Source: Tetrapisispora phaffii CBS 4417 (Eukaryota; Ascomycota; Saccharomycetes; Saccharomycetales; Saccharomycetaceae). Taken from it: 64,000 nucleotides of DNA. The notes below the pieces were generated by a model, which was given only the letters and a program-made list of their open reading frames with translations, did not search any database and was not told the origin of the DNA. The translations under genes were made by a program, and so were the position numbers. Below, piece after piece: positions 1-13,211 of this stretch (position 1 is the first letter of the stretch; the number at the start of each line of letters is the position of its first letter). Location of the stretch: NCBI RefSeq assembly GCF_000236905.1, contig NC_016531.1, positions 186,001 through 250,000 on the forward strand. The letters run 5' to 3'.

Positions 1-357
1 TTAATAACAGGAATAAAAAAACTGCTACCTGAAAAAAAAACAATCCCAATTACCAACATTGTCGAAGCTATTATGGATCCATTGAATAGTTCTCAGAAGA
101 ACTTAGAAACCACCGATAGTTACTTATACCTTGATCCAAGAGCAACAAGGGGTTCTCAAACCAAAAAACCAAAGAGACAATCGTATAATAAGTCAATCGT
201 ATTTGTTGTTGGTGGTGGTAACTATTTAGAATATCAAAACTTACAAGAATGGGCGCATTCTGAATTGCATAATCCAAAGAAGGTTATGTATGGAAGTACA
301 GCAATTGTATCTCCAAATGATTTCTTGAGTGAAATATCCACTCTATCAGAAAACTGA
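1..357 (+). CDS. SLY1: Sly1, SM (Sec1/Munc18) vesicle-fusion protein, C-terminal end only
   Basis: The reading frame is open from base 1, so the gene enters from outside the window and only about 118 C-terminal residues are present. The segment contains VEAIMDPLNSSQKN, YLDPRATRGSQ and GGGNYLEYQNLQEWA, which are typical of the C-terminal lobe of Sly1. Sly1 is the Sec1/Munc18 protein that binds the syntaxin Sed5 and supports SNARE assembly in ER-Golgi transport. An ATG at 73 lies inside the protein and is not the start. The next gene, RVB1, is convergent, with 191 bases between the stop codons, the same neighbourhood as in S. cerevisiae (YDR189W-YDR190C). The residues shown are well conserved, so the call is firm although partial. 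Confidence 0.95.
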   Translation, partial: LITGIKKLLPEKKTIPITNIVEAIMDPLNSSQKNLETTDSYLYLDPRATRGSQTKKPKRQSYNKSIVFVVGGGNYLEYQNLQEWAHSELHNPKKVMYGSTAIVSPNDFLSEISTLSEN

Positions 358-548
358 TAATACAAATGTAGTAGTTTCTGTGTAATATACATTTTTATAG
401 AATAAAAATAATTACAATTCTATAAATTATCTCATTATTTTTCATAAGCTCTATTATTTCCTTTGAAAAAAATTATTTATTCTGATATTAATACTTATAC
501 TTGTAGTTTGCTTATGCTTGTTATATAAGACTAGGAATCAATGGGAAC

Positions 549-2775
<2,227 letters not shown>

Positions 2776-3960
2776 ATGTGTGGTTTCAACGTGAATGACA
2801 AAGATGTAAAACATCAACAGTTGCCTTTGACTCCTCCTTCGACGGTCAAGAAGGAAAGTCGTGTTACTAAGAAGAGAACAGAGAAGGTGGTGCCTAAGAA
2901 ATTGGTTTTGCAATTAACGAAAGCTGCTAGAAAATCTAGATTGAAATATAAACCTGCATTAAATGAAGTTTTCAATATCGATGAGTATTTATTGAAGAGA
3001 GCCTCTACATCTGATGGAAATGTACTTCATGATGACAATATGGATGATAATGAAGTTTTTTTGGAACATGTGTTATTGCAAAGCAAGAAAATTGTAGTAG
3101 TGGCAGGTGCTGGTATCTCTGTTGAAGCTGGTATTCCAGATTTCAGATCAAGTGATGGTCTCTTTACGATGTTGAAGAGTAAGTCGAATAAAATAGCATC
3201 AGGTAAAGAATTGTTTGATTTTAACAGAGTGTATAGTAGCGATGAGATGAGTAAACAATTTAATTTAATGATTAAAAAATTACATCACTTATCCAAAAAT
3301 TCTGTACCAACGGATTTCCATAAATATCTAAATGAATTATCAAAAAGCGGCAGACTGTTAAGAGTATACACACAGAATATTGATGGGCTTGAAACTAGAT
3401 TGTCTCATTTATCAGCAAAAATACCTTTAGGGTTTTCAAAGAATGATGCGTGTCCTAACATTATTCAGTTGCATGGCAGCATTCATCATATGCAATGTAA
3501 TAAATGTCGTAAGGTCAGTGGAATGGAACCAACCATTTTCAACGTGGAAGATGAAGAGACTGAACTGTCCGGTAAGATAGAATATGTTCCCTCTTGCAAA
3601 GAGTGTATGGAGTTTGAAGAAGTCAGAAAAGTTGCTGGATTACGTGCTCAAGGTGTCGGTAAAATGAGACCTCGGATTGTATTATATAATGAAGTTCACC
3701 CTGAAGGAGACATAATTAGTGAAGTTGCTAATATGGATATGAAAAAGAAACCAGATTGTTTAATAATAGCAGGAACCAGTTTGAATATTCCTGGGGTGAA
3801 ATCAATGTGCAAACAGTTCATAACGAAGATAAGAACATCAAAAGGTTACGTTATTTATGTCAACAAAGAACTACCATCCAAAAGCATTTTAGATGCCATC
3901 GGAGGGGTGGATCTAATAGTTTTAGGAGACTGTCAAAATATACCCAAAATTTTTAACTGA
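2776..3960 (+). CDS. HST4: Hst4-type sirtuin, NAD+-dependent histone deacetylase
   Basis: A 394-residue class I sirtuin. The NAD-binding motif GAGISVEAGIPDFRS starts at residue 111, TQNID is at 199-203, the catalytic histidine in LHGS is at 233, and the zinc is held by Cys241, Cys244, Cys274 and Cys277. The first 95 residues are basic and poorly conserved, as in Hst3/Hst4. The S. cerevisiae protein removes H3 K56 acetylation after S phase and protects genome stability. Position next to RVB1 matches YDR191W, which favours HST4 over HST3. All catalytic residues are present. Confidence 0.92.
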   Translation: MCGFNVNDKDVKHQQLPLTPPSTVKKESRVTKKRTEKVVPKKLVLQLTKAARKSRLKYKPALNEVFNIDEYLLKRASTSDGNVLHDDNMDDNEVFLEHVLLQSKKIVVVAGAGISVEAGIPDFRSSDGLFTMLKSKSNKIASGKELFDFNRVYSSDEMSKQFNLMIKKLHHLSKNSVPTDFHKYLNELSKSGRLLRVYTQNIDGLETRLSHLSAKIPLGFSKNDACPNIIQLHGSIHHMQCNKCRKVSGMEPTIFNVEDEETELSGKIEYVPSCKECMEFEEVRKVAGLRAQGVGKMRPRIVLYNEVHPEGDIISEVANMDMKKKPDCLIIAGTSLNIPGVKSMCKQFITKIRTSKGYVIYVNKELPSKSILDAIGGVDLIVLGDCQNIPKIFN

Positions 3961-4200
3961 TAAAAGACAAGATACAAATTAAATATACAAAATAGATGAT
4001 AATTACAGTATTATTAAGTTTTCAATGCATTTTATAAAATTTACATAATGACGATGTATAATGAGAAAAAAAGAACATACATATCCTTACATATTCTCTT
4101 AATATAACTCATATGCGACACGACTATAATGGATTTTTTGTTTTCAATATTTTAATGGTATCCCGCAACAGTAATACTCCCTAAGTTACTAGTATCACAA

Positions 4201-5013
4201 TCACATTTCTTCAATGTCAATTTGATCATTTGGTTCCTTTTGTTCTTGATTTTCAGCCCATTGTGTAACATCGTCAATATACGATAAAATGGTTTCTATA
4301 CTATCTGGATTATTAGCTTCTAATGGAAGAAATTGAACCATACCAAAATCATCCACTAAATTTGCAATACTCTTGGTTAATTTTTGAAACTTTGGATTAA
4401 CATCTTCTACTTCATTAGCTAACAACATAGGATCTGGGTTTAAGAACCTCTTCAATTTTTTACGATTATACTCATCTTTTATCAAATCTAGTTTACTTAG
4501 AACATTAATATGAGGCAATTCTAATAGAATCATAGCTGACATAGCACACAAAGATCCACTAAAATATTTCGAGCTGTCTATTATAAATGGGGCTTCCATT
4601 AGATAAGTTGCACATAAACTGAAATTTAACTGTTGTTGTAAATGGCGCACTATATTAGGTAATACAGGGATGTGAGTGTATAGTTCAATTTGCCCCGGGC
4701 AATCAAATATAAGGTACTCATCATTATAATCACCAATTTCTTCATCTAACCAATCTAGATTTTTCATCAGATACTCAAAACAATAAATCAAGGCACCATT
4801 AGGACCTAAATCCAGCTCTTCCATCACATCATCCAATGAAATCAAATCTCTAATATCAACAGTGAATTCATACTTATTTGGTTCAGCAGCAGGATCTAAA
4901 TTGACGATATGGGCTCTACGACCGATAGTTTGCATATGCGAGATAATAGAATTACAAAATGTACTCTTACCAACACCTGCCGGTCCCATAACTAAAACAC
5001 CGACTCTTGACAT
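4201..5013 (-). CDS. GPN3: Gpn3, GPN-loop GTPase for RNA polymerase assembly
   Basis: A 270-residue GPN-loop GTPase. The P-loop GPAGVGKST is at 10-18, the diagnostic Gly-Pro-Asn loop at 70-72, followed by [11 protein letters not shown] and the guanine motif SKLDL. The start MSRVGVLV matches S. cerevisiae Gpn3 (YLR243W) closely. GPN3 acts in the cytoplasm with GPN1 and GPN2 in biogenesis and nuclear import of RNA polymerases. The promoter holds a PAC element, an RRPE-like A/T tract and a Reb1 site, as expected for a growth-regulated gene. In S. cerevisiae this gene is on chromosome XII, here it sits beside HST4, a sign of different duplicate loss. Confidence 0.95.
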   Translation of the reverse strand: MSRVGVLVMGPAGVGKSTFCNSIISHMQTIGRRAHIVNLDPAAEPNKYEFTVDIRDLISLDDVMEELDLGPNGALIYCFEYLMKNLDWLDEEIGDYNDEYLIFDCPGQIELYTHIPVLPNIVRHLQQQLNFSLCATYLMEAPFIIDSSKYFSGSLCAMSAMILLELPHINVLSKLDLIKDEYNRKKLKRFLNPDPMLLANEVEDVNPKFQKLTKSIANLVDDFGMVQFLPLEANNPDSIETILSYIDDVTQWAENQEQKEPNDQIDIEEM

Positions 5014-5261
5014 GATTACTTATGTGAATGAAAATATATGTGTATGTATATTGTCAATGAACTATTTTTTTTTGTCAACTGATATTTTAATCAACCAGAT
5101 TTCCACAGGCACCTGATACACAGTAATTCACGGTTTGTACTATTTACTGTACCATATATCTATATATATGTGTATGTATGTATATATCGATCCTTTAACA
5201 GCATTCAAGTGTAAATTATAGTTTGATTAATAATAGTTAGTGTTACTTTAAGTTTTTTCAT

Positions 5262-5274
5262 CTCATCTCATCGC
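5262..5274 (-). promoter_or_regulatory. PAC element upstream of GPN3
   Basis: The + strand reads CTCATCTCATCGC, which is GCGATGAGATGAG on the gene strand: an exact PAC box. It lies about 250 bases upstream of the GPN3 ATG and is followed by an A/T tract (TGAAATTTTGAAATTT, about 5282-5297) resembling RRPE. PAC plus RRPE marks genes co-regulated with ribosome and RNA polymerase biogenesis (Tod6/Dot6 and Stb3 sites). Confidence 0.7.
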
Positions 5275-5309
5275 ATTTTTTTGAAATTTTGAAATTTGCT
5301 CGAATGTGG

Positions 5310-5316
5310 TTACCCG
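5310..5316 (+). promoter_or_regulatory. Reb1 site TTACCCG
   Basis: An exact TTACCCG core lies about 300 bases upstream of GPN3 and just beyond the PAC box. Reb1 sites commonly set the edge of nucleosome-free promoters. It also follows the CSC1 stop codon, so it may separate the two transcription units. Confidence 0.55.
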
Positions 5317-5425
5317 GGAGAGCTGTCACTAGTGGTTATGTATGAGAACTTACGAGAGGATATATATGTATATGGTGCTCTATAACATAACAGTTGTAGT
5401 CCTCTTGTTGTCTCAATGTCCTCCC

Positions 5426-7861
5426 TTATGATATTGTCTCCCTTGTTGATAACATAGGACTATCTAATCCGTCGACTAGATATGAATATTGATAATTTTC
5501 ATTTGATGAAGTTGTTGTTGTTCTCTCCCCAGTTGTCTCTGTGGATTCGTTTTCTTTAATCGAACTTAATGCAATGTATTGTAATAATGGTAAGTAATTA
5601 TTTTGAAAATCGTATAAATAAGTGAATGTTATTATTGGTAATGGGAGCAGCCATGACGAGAGGACCCACCCACCTTCAAAACCTGCTAAAGTACCTGCCA
5701 TTGTTAATTGGAAGAGTAATAAACCTGCAATCACTCTTCTGAAGATAAGTGGCCATACTTTACCTGTCGAATGTGGTAAGTGATCAGTAGCAAAAACTAG
5801 TTGATATTTGTAGACGTAGAATCCGATCACAAAATAAGCTAACCCAGAAACCAAAATTTTAGTACTCATTACACTATAAATCAATGTAATGATTAAAATT
5901 AAAATAGGTTGTGGTAATTGCAAGCCAAAATTAAAGATTGGTGGATTGTATAGCTCTTTTCTTTGCCTTGGTGTTTTGGCTTGTATTTTAAACAATGGGA
6001 AACCAATCATACTGCCGACTAATAAAAGTTTGAATGGGAACATACCAATACCTTGTAGAATAATTAGATCAACATAAAACAATGAAAATTCTTTCACAGA
6101 TGTTGCTAATTGGTAAGCAATTTTTGTTGTGTCACTTAAATATCCCCAATAATTTGAAGCGGTACCAGCTAAGGTAAACACTAAGAATAGGTTAACAAAG
6201 ATATAAAAAAAATTCTTGGAAACTAAAGATGTTTCTTCTTCACCGTATGAGATCAAACCTTGATAAGATGTCAAGTATTCATAGAAATATGGAATTACGA
6301 CGTTCAATAAAGTAAACAAATAGGTTGGCAATAATCCAGTGACTAAATTCTGTGCCCACTTGTTCTCCTTCAGTAACTTACCTAGACTTGGCCAAAATTT
6401 GGAAATGGTTTTCAGATTCAAAAGTGTTGCTAAATATGAAACAGGAATAATTAAGAATAAGCTTGAAAGACCGATAAAAGTCGTTACAGCATATCCCTTT
6501 GTTAGCCTTTCTCTCCTTGACAAACAAACGTTATCCCACCTAATATCATGTGGAGCAGGCGCCAACTTAGTAATAAAATAGTTAACTCTCGGATCTAACA
6601 CTGCTTGTGCAGCCATTTGAGCATTTGCGACCGAGTCCATTGTTACAAACGCTGTTGGGGTTGCTGAATAATGTTTTTTTCTTGCATCTTCGATTTCTTG
6701 ATCAATGAATTTTAATTGCTTCCAATAGTAGTCAATTGCATCGACTTTCTTACCAAATAAACCCCAATACGAAGTACGAATTGTAGGTCTTTCATTTATT
6801 TGCAATTCAGAATACAGAAAATTGTCATCAAGGTCATCCTCCGGCGAAGTTTCATACTGGTTTTCAATATCACTCTGTCTTCCTCTAATTCGTTCCGATG
6901 ACTCCTCTGTTGTACTTACTGTTTCAATGTTATTTCTGTTATTATTCAAACTGTAGTTTTCAGCTCCGATTCTTTCATTATTATTCAATAATTCGACTGG
7001 ACATTCTGCGAACTTCAATTCCAATTGTCTCATGACTTCCTCTCTACAATGATGCAGTCTGTTCAATACACCCCACTCTCTACAAATGGTGATCGTTGAA
7101 ACTTTGCCTATATTTAACTGTTCAATTCTTTTTTTCAGTTCTTTAGTATCACGTAATTCAATGGGAATCCCAGATAATAAAATTGTTCTATCTGTAATTG
7201 TATTTTGTTTACCAAGAAACATTTGTCTAGTATTTACAACCAGTCTTGTTTGAGATATCAACATTTTAATTGCCAGGAACGTAAAAAAATATGTAAAAAC
7301 AACATACATCAATAAAAACAAGTATGTCGCCTCTGGATAATTTGGGTTTATCTTATCTAAGTAAGAAAATCTCTTTGTTAGATGTCCTGGAAAGTACGTC
7401 AAAATCGTAGAATTATCTCCATACTCTGATCCATCATCATATCTTCCTGTCAAATGGTATCTGATAGGAGAAATAACGAATACAGCACATATACTACAAA
7501 TAGAAAGGAACTTGATGCACATCTTAAAGAAACCTAAAAATACAAATGCATCTAAACCGGCATATTCCAATAATTGCATATCATTAATCTTGTAAACTAC
7601 AGGAATCCAAGCAAAAACACTAGATTCATCCCAGGTAGGCAGCTGCAATCCACCATTATTTTTATATTTCCTGCTTGCATATAACTTCGGTAACCTTTTC
7701 AACAACAGTGAGAATGAAACCAATGCAAATAAACCCAAAAGACTAGCAGTCAATAGTTGAGTTGTGACAACTTGTGCTGTAGGTTTCCTAAAATCTGGGG
7801 AGTGTCCCTCATCATCCAGTGTCAAACTAGATGATGTCATATTAAACAGATAATTAATCAT
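5426..7861 (-). CDS. CSC1: Csc1-type calcium-permeable osmosensitive channel (DUF221/TMEM63 family)
   Basis: An 811-residue polytopic membrane protein. Three hydrophobic segments come first (near residues 35-55, 105-125 and 185-210), then a long cytosolic region of about 220 residues with an RRM-like fold in family members, then a cluster of further segments from about 450 to 750. [19 protein letters not shown] and [17 protein letters not shown] are typical of the family. S. cerevisiae Csc1 (YLR241W) is a hyperosmolarity-gated cation channel; the paralog families RSN1 and PHM7 are less likely because the gene lies next to GPN3, as on S. cerevisiae chromosome XII. An alternative start is Met8. 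Confidence 0.88.
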   Translation of the reverse strand: MINYLFNMTSSSLTLDDEGHSPDFRKPTAQVVTTQLLTASLLGLFALVSFSLLLKRLPKLYASRKYKNNGGLQLPTWDESSVFAWIPVVYKINDMQLLEYAGLDAFVFLGFFKMCIKFLSICSICAVFVISPIRYHLTGRYDDGSEYGDNSTILTYFPGHLTKRFSYLDKINPNYPEATYLFLLMYVVFTYFFTFLAIKMLISQTRLVVNTRQMFLGKQNTITDRTILLSGIPIELRDTKELKKRIEQLNIGKVSTITICREWGVLNRLHHCREEVMRQLELKFAECPVELLNNNERIGAENYSLNNNRNNIETVSTTEESSERIRGRQSDIENQYETSPEDDLDDNFLYSELQINERPTIRTSYWGLFGKKVDAIDYYWKQLKFIDQEIEDARKKHYSATPTAFVTMDSVANAQMAAQAVLDPRVNYFITKLAPAPHDIRWDNVCLSRRERLTKGYAVTTFIGLSSLFLIIPVSYLATLLNLKTISKFWPSLGKLLKENKWAQNLVTGLLPTYLFTLLNVVIPYFYEYLTSYQGLISYGEEETSLVSKNFFYIFVNLFLVFTLAGTASNYWGYLSDTTKIAYQLATSVKEFSLFYVDLIILQGIGMFPFKLLLVGSMIGFPLFKIQAKTPRQRKELYNPPIFNFGLQLPQPILILIITLIYSVMSTKILVSGLAYFVIGFYVYKYQLVFATDHLPHSTGKVWPLIFRRVIAGLLLFQLTMAGTLAGFEGGWVLSSWLLPLPIITFTYLYDFQNNYLPLLQYIALSSIKENESTETTGERTTTTSSNENYQYSYLVDGLDSPMLSTRETIS

Positions 7862-8537
7862 GCCAATTGCAAGGCAAAGACTTATGGTACTTTATTTCGT
7901 TTGTTTAAAATACAGATAATCCTAGAAAATATAACTTGAAAAGTTCAGGATGTCTGAAAAGGCTCAGATGTAAATATCAATCTTAACAGTAATGCCCCTT
8001 AAGGATAGCGTAAATAAAAGTTCAAAGCAATATAACTATAATTAGCACTAGAGATCTTCTTAAAGCAGCTCAATACTGTTTTTTTAATGCTTCTATACCT
8101 GCAATGTCTTTAAAAGGATTTTATTCTTTTTTTATTTAAGACTGTAATAACTTTATTTGCAATGTTTCATTTTCAGCTTAAGGGCTTGTTTTTTATAAGC
8201 AAAAAATGAAAACATATGAGAGATCAGTTAGTTACAGAATATATGTGTTTTACAAAGGTTTTGTATTTAAAATAGTTTTGTTGCAAGTACAGTTTCTAAT
8301 ATATATGTGCAATGTAATTAATTACTTGATAAAAGTTTTTATTATTAGAAAAAATACTATATACATGAGTTGAAAGTTGTGGAATTCTATAAACGAATTT
8401 CTTCATTATATTCATAAAATGCTTGAACTGGTCCATTTTTTTATCTTTATTTTTTTGGTATTAGATTATAATGCTTCATAATTGTTGTTGCATTAGAGTT
8501 TATTGATGTTCGAGTGTCATAAACACCCTCAGATGAA
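7862..8537. other. Intergenic region CSC1 / MSS116
   Basis: These 676 AT-rich bases lie upstream of CSC1 and downstream of MSS116. They should hold the CSC1 promoter and the MSS116 3' end. I see several poly-T runs but no recognisable factor site, RNA gene or conserved small protein. Confidence 0.5.
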
Positions 8538-10568
8538 TCAGTAACGAGAGCTAGATCTATTATTTCTGTAGTTACGCTTTTCACCATTAAAGGATCTGTA
8601 ACCAGTTTGGCCATCTCTGTTGTTGTACGAGTTTCTGCCGTAGTTGCTTCCTCTGGAAGATTTCTGATAATCATCTCCATGCGAGCCTTCATCATCTTTT
8701 TGTGCATCGAAATCAAATATTTCATTTGCGAAACGTGCTCTAGCAAAACCAAACATTTGTAATTTGGAACGGTCTGGGAAAGGTATCTTCAAACCAGGTT
8801 CACTTAATAAAGCACCATATGCACCTGCAATATTTGGGAATAGTTTGTTGCCGTTGAATCTATAATTGTCTTGACAAGCTTGGTATGATGACATGACAGA
8901 TAAAATGGCTTCTTTCACTTCGTATGGTCTCCCTGGATGATCGGTAATTGTTTTAACCAAATCTTCATCTTTTTCATATTCATTGACATGCTTAATCTCA
9001 ATTTTCTTTTCAGAACGTAGAGTTTCGATAAATGGAAGTTCATCCTTGCACATAAACAGAATAGAAGCTCCTTCTTTACCGGCTCTAGCTGTTCTGCCGA
9101 TACGGTGAACATAATTAGCAAGTTCGGTTGGAACACCTAGTTGTAAAACTTCTCCAACATTTGGGAAATCCATACCACGAGCACCAACATCGGTACATAC
9201 TAATAAACCTGACTTAATTTTCTTAAAGTCTTTTACTAAATAGGTTCTTCTTGCTTGAGAAATTTTACCATGGAACTCTAAAATTGGGAATGATCTTCCG
9301 AACACTTTGTATAACCTATTACAGATGTATGTGGTTAATTTCACTGTTGGTGAAAACAAAATGGCTTTGTACTCTGGTTCAGTATCAACTTTATTCTTAA
9401 TGTGTTGAATTGTTGCAAACAAACTATCAGCATATGAGTCTGTCATCACAACGGATTGATCGATATTTTCATGAGCTTCTGGTGCATTCTTGTCAACAGT
9501 ATCCAAAAACAAACATTCATCTTTATTCATGATGTCATTAGCTAAGATTTGAACTTTGTCGTCTAAAGTGGCTGAAAATAATAGAGTTCTGATATGTGCC
9601 TCCCCCTTACTGTTCAACTTGTTTAAAGTAGAGGAAATGTATTCTAGATCTGTCTTGAAACCAATTTCCAATAAACGATCAGCTTCGTCTAGAACTTTAA
9701 AATCTACGTCCTTGAAACATTGTTCCCCGTACTCGTCTAAAGTTTGAATCAATCTACCTGGAGTACCAATGACAATGCTTGGTTGTTTGTCAAGCAGAAT
9801 ACGGATGGCCCTTCTGTAGTCGGTACCACCAACCAAAGACAAAGAACCAAATTTCCTTAATTCTCTGTTCTTGGAATATATCTTTCTTAACTCTTCTTCA
9901 ATTTGCAATGCCAGATCTCTAGTTGGTGCGACAATCACGGATCTGACGGAGTCTGAACCTGCGACGTTGCTACGCATCAAATGTTCCATGATAGGTAACA
10001 AAAACGCAAAAGTTTTACCTGTACCTGTCTTTGCTCTTGTGATGACATCAACCTTATCATTTTCCAAGATCGGCTTGATAGTCTTCTGTTGCACTGGAGT
10101 CAAGCTTGGGAAGCCCATAGCATTGACGGCTTCATAAAGATCATCATTAAGGATTTTTTCCTCGTGCAGACTGTCTAAAGTGATAGTGGATTCAGTATCT
10201 TCCTTTGGAACAACCACGACTTTCGTGAATTTCGATGACTTCAAACTATCGTCAGGTTCTCTTCTGGACATATCGTTCCTGTTGTTTCTACCATAGCCAC
10301 CACGTCTGTTGTTATAGTTATTGTTTCTCCCACCATACCTGTCTCCTCCACCATTGTTGAAACTTTGTCTATTACCATAATTCGCATCACTTCTCTTATT
10401 TCTATAGCCACCGTTACGGTCACCATCACGGCCGCCATTATAGTACCCAGCAAGCCCTATAGCTGTGGATTGCAAGCCCCTAACAGCCATGCCGTTACCA
10501 ACTCTACGTAGTAGAGGCATAGCCACCGAGTGTGACGCTTTGGAAGCATTTAACAGAATATTCATCAT
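8538..10568 (-). CDS. MSS116: Mss116, mitochondrial DEAD-box RNA helicase
   Basis: A 676-residue DEAD-box protein. Motif I AKTGTGKT is at 179-186, DEAD at 294-297, SAT at 332-334, with ARGMDFP and HRIGRTARAG in the second RecA domain. The N-terminus is basic and acid-poor, fitting a mitochondrial targeting signal. S. cerevisiae Mss116 (YDR194C) is a general RNA chaperone for group I and II intron splicing and translation in mitochondria. Both ends carry Arg/Gly/Asn-rich low-complexity stretches, roughly residues 45-100 and 640-676; the N-terminal one is notable. The start at 10568 (tandem Met-Met) gives the leader. CAB5 follows upstream in the same orientation, as in S. cerevisiae. Confidence 0.95.
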   Translation of the reverse strand: MMNILLNASKASHSVAMPLLRRVGNGMAVRGLQSTAIGLAGYYNGGRDGDRNGGYRNKRSDANYGNRQSFNNGGGDRYGGRNNNYNNRRGGYGRNNRNDMSRREPDDSLKSSKFTKVVVVPKEDTESTITLDSLHEEKILNDDLYEAVNAMGFPSLTPVQQKTIKPILENDKVDVITRAKTGTGKTFAFLLPIMEHLMRSNVAGSDSVRSVIVAPTRDLALQIEEELRKIYSKNRELRKFGSLSLVGGTDYRRAIRILLDKQPSIVIGTPGRLIQTLDEYGEQCFKDVDFKVLDEADRLLEIGFKTDLEYISSTLNKLNSKGEAHIRTLLFSATLDDKVQILANDIMNKDECLFLDTVDKNAPEAHENIDQSVVMTDSYADSLFATIQHIKNKVDTEPEYKAILFSPTVKLTTYICNRLYKVFGRSFPILEFHGKISQARRTYLVKDFKKIKSGLLVCTDVGARGMDFPNVGEVLQLGVPTELANYVHRIGRTARAGKEGASILFMCKDELPFIETLRSEKKIEIKHVNEYEKDEDLVKTITDHPGRPYEVKEAILSVMSSYQACQDNYRFNGNKLFPNIAGAYGALLSEPGLKIPFPDRSKLQMFGFARARFANEIFDFDAQKDDEGSHGDDYQKSSRGSNYGRNSYNNRDGQTGYRSFNGEKRNYRNNRSSSRY

Positions 10569-10960
10569 CGTGAGATTAAATTACTTCTGCTGTCCTCTCT
10601 CTTTCCTCTAGAACCAAACTCTAACACATACAACTGCAACAACTTTGCACCAGATCCTCTTATACTCCCGTCAACCAAACTAAATTCATAGCAACAGCCA
10701 TCCTCCTCAGATCTTGGAGCATGCATCTTTCTGGCCCTTCCCATAATGGAAAAATTTTCAGTTGCAATGGTCGTGCTCTTCCGTTGGGAGAAGGTCAGAA
10801 GTTCCAGAACTTGACCTCTAAAAGCAGGACGGTCGGGTAATGTCGTGATAGTTGGACTGCAAGTACTAGAGGATGGTATGGATTATTGAATGGTAGGTTG
10901 CATTGACGGTTGATAGAGGGGTTGACAGGTTACGAACTTATGTATATATTAGACAGTGAA
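10569..10960. promoter_or_regulatory. Intergenic region MSS116 / CAB5 with RRPE-like element
   Basis: This 392-base tandem intergenic region contains GGAAAAATTTTCA at about 10748-10760, which is TGAAAATTTTTCC on the MSS116 strand: an exact RRPE core (TGAAAATTTTT) about 180 bases upstream of the MSS116 ATG. No PAC box was seen with it. Nothing else is recognisable. Confidence 0.5.
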
Positions 10961-11698
10961 TTATTTTAGTTTGGCTTGTGGTGGCTTGTGGGATTCCCTC
11001 CATCCGATGGTGATCTTCTTTGAGCAGACGGTTGCTGCTGCACTGATGAATGCTAGAGGTGGGATGTATTCTAAGACGGTTCTCATTGATGTCGGGGTTA
11101 TCTTGGTCACTAGCAGGTCTATTTGGTCATAGAGAGCTGCTAGACTGGCATTGTTCTCCAGGATGTAGTCGGATCTTGCGATACGGTCTTCTAGGCTCAT
11201 CTGGGAGTTCAATCTGTTGTGCACTTCCTCTATCGAGAGGCCAGGGTTTCTTGATTGCAATCTTTCTATCTGCAGTTCGCTGGTGCATATAACACTTATT
11301 GTAATTCCGCAGAATGCGTCCAGGTTGGCCTCGAACAGTAATGGGACGTCTAACACGCACATTTTGTACCCCTTCAAGTAGCATAATAGGATGGATTTAA
11401 ATATCTGTAACCGAATGGAAGGATGAGTGATTCCGTTTAGAACCTTCAGTTCGTCTGCGTTGCCAAATACCCATTGTCCCAATGCTGCCCTATTCAATTG
11501 CTTGTCGTTTAGTAGTAAATCAGGGATGTTCTCTTGGAAATGTTCCACAATCTTTTTGTATGCCGATTCGCCAGGCATAACAATATCTCTGGCTATCTGA
11601 TCGGCATCTATTACAGTGATCTTATAATGTTCTTTCAGTCTTCTTGACACAGTACTCTTCCCACTGGCAATACCGCCGGTAAGACCAACAATTAGCAT
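10961..11698 (-). CDS. CAB5: Dephospho-CoA kinase Cab5
   Basis: A 245-residue protein from the ATG at 11698, beginning MLIVGLTGGIASGKST, the P-loop of the CoaE family. DADQIARDIV, NGITHPSIR and LDVPLLFEANLD are further family motifs. It phosphorylates dephospho-CoA on the ribose 3'-OH, the last step of coenzyme A synthesis. An in-frame ATG ten codons upstream (11728) is possible, but the shorter start matches the S. cerevisiae protein (YDR196C, about 241 residues). The C-terminal 40 residues are basic and hydrophobic and may attach the enzyme to membranes. CBS2 is divergent. Confidence 0.94.
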   Translation of the reverse strand: MLIVGLTGGIASGKSTVSRRLKEHYKITVIDADQIARDIVMPGESAYKKIVEHFQENIPDLLLNDKQLNRAALGQWVFGNADELKVLNGITHPSIRLQIFKSILLCYLKGYKMCVLDVPLLFEANLDAFCGITISVICTSELQIERLQSRNPGLSIEEVHNRLNSQMSLEDRIARSDYILENNASLAALYDQIDLLVTKITPTSMRTVLEYIPPLAFISAAATVCSKKITIGWRESHKPPQAKLK

Positions 11699-12062
11699 CC
11701 TTGTTTCTGGGCTTCTCTTTCCTTGCAATATCTGGAACTAAAACAAAATTGCAGGCACACACAAGCTTGTGATTGAAGATACGATGAGCAAAATTGCCTG
11801 GGAAAGATTGCAAAGCTGTAACAACGTCAATTGGCCATTCATTTAAATCAATTCAGTTACAATAACAACTTAATGGCCATTCACAAAATCGCCGAAACGT
11901 TAAAAATCGTTCATCACAATATTTGAAGACTACAAAGTACTTTTATATAAAGGATGGAGTAAGTAAGTTCAATTAAACTACATTGATACTCAACCAGCAA
12001 GGTGCATGGATATATATTTGATCGTAAGGATCCAAGTGAATCAATAAAAAAGTTGTGATCTT
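11699..12062. promoter_or_regulatory. Divergent intergenic region CAB5 / CBS2
   Basis: These 364 bases separate two divergent genes and should carry both promoters. Two copies of a short element ATTGGCCATTCAT / TAATGGCCATTCA (near 11830-11843 and 11870-11883) are visible, about 40 bases apart. No known factor site was assigned to them. Confidence 0.45.
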
Positions 12063-13211
12063 ATGCAGAGAGTTCCAAGGGTGTATGCAGCAGGTTCATC
12101 ACCATTGGGTTTTTATTTAGCTTCCCAGATAGCTAGAATACCTTCACACAATAAGTTTCCAGAGGTTATTTTACTTTTAGAAGATGAGAAGAAGCTGAAT
12201 AGGTTTTTATATAAGGATTCTAATCTCGATTTCCAATTCAGGAAGAATAATGTTTTACTGCCGATCCAGATGATGGCATCATGTAACCCTCCAGTTTATT
12301 CGAATGGAGAATTATCAGTAATAGAGAATTTGATTATATCGGCACCAACATCTCCTAGTTTCTATTCCACACTGTTTAAGTATAAGAATTCATTAAACGG
12401 AAGTTCGAATATTCTTCTGATAAACCCTGAATTTGGTTTCTTGAAGGGTTTGCACTCGTTATGGAAAGAAAAGACTGAAGTACCCAACATTTTGATTGGT
12501 TTTGTGAAAAATTACGATAGTTTTAATCCACCGGTTCGTTTTGTAAAAGAGGAATTTCAACTTAGAGTTAATCCCCCACAATTGGATTTTATTGTCTCTT
12601 ATTTCCCGACCAATTTAAAGAACTATTCATATTCAAATGATTTAGAACATTTAAAATACATGAAGGAGAAAAATCCATTATTAAAAATTATTTCTAAGGC
12701 ATCGTCTCTTTCATTTAGTCTCCCCAGACCAAACAAACTCAACGTAATGCATTCCACATACGGAGAACTTCTAATCATAAGAATGGAAGAGCTAATAGTG
12801 AATAGTTGCATCGACTCGTTAACGACCGTTTATGATTGTATATACCCCTCAGATCTTCTTAAAGTAGACAATCTAGAAATAATAGTCTCCAATGTTATCA
12901 ATGAACAGATTGCGGTCTTGAAGAGAGAATTTAAATTTATCACTAACATCCCATTTACAAATATTGCATTAGATTCCAAAAGAATATACAATGTTGTAAA
13001 CAATAAAATTGTTCAAAGTAACGCAAGCATTCATAAACATAAGTTACAGTCAAATCATCTAAACTTAAAATATTCAGATGCCAATCCCAAAGTATTCATG
13101 AAATATGCAAGATACAGACAAATGAATATTCTTTGGACTGAAACGATAATGAACTTAGCAGAAGAACAAAAACAATTGAACCGTACGAAATTTTTTGATT
13201 ATCATAATTGA
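12063..13211 (+). CDS. CBS2: Cbs2, translational activator of mitochondrial cytochrome b mRNA
   Basis: A 382-residue protein. It aligns throughout with S. cerevisiae Cbs2 (YDR197W, about 389 residues): RVYAAGSSPLGFYLASQIARIPS at the N-terminus, MASCNPPVYSNGELSVIENL near residue 75, and a C-terminal half around SCIDSLTTVYDCIYPSDLLKV. Cbs2 binds the mitochondrial membrane and is needed to translate COB mRNA through its 5' leader. There is no catalytic motif to check. The order CAB5-CBS2 is the same as in S. cerevisiae, which supports the assignment for this fast-evolving family. Confidence 0.93.
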   Translation: MQRVPRVYAAGSSPLGFYLASQIARIPSHNKFPEVILLLEDEKKLNRFLYKDSNLDFQFRKNNVLLPIQMMASCNPPVYSNGELSVIENLIISAPTSPSFYSTLFKYKNSLNGSSNILLINPEFGFLKGLHSLWKEKTEVPNILIGFVKNYDSFNPPVRFVKEEFQLRVNPPQLDFIVSYFPTNLKNYSYSNDLEHLKYMKEKNPLLKIISKASSLSFSLPRPNKLNVMHSTYGELLIIRMEELIVNSCIDSLTTVYDCIYPSDLLKVDNLEIIVSNVINEQIAVLKREFKFITNIPFTNIALDSKRIYNVVNNKIVQSNASIHKHKLQSNHLNLKYSDANPKVFMKYARYRQMNILWTETIMNLAEEQKQLNRTKFFDYHN

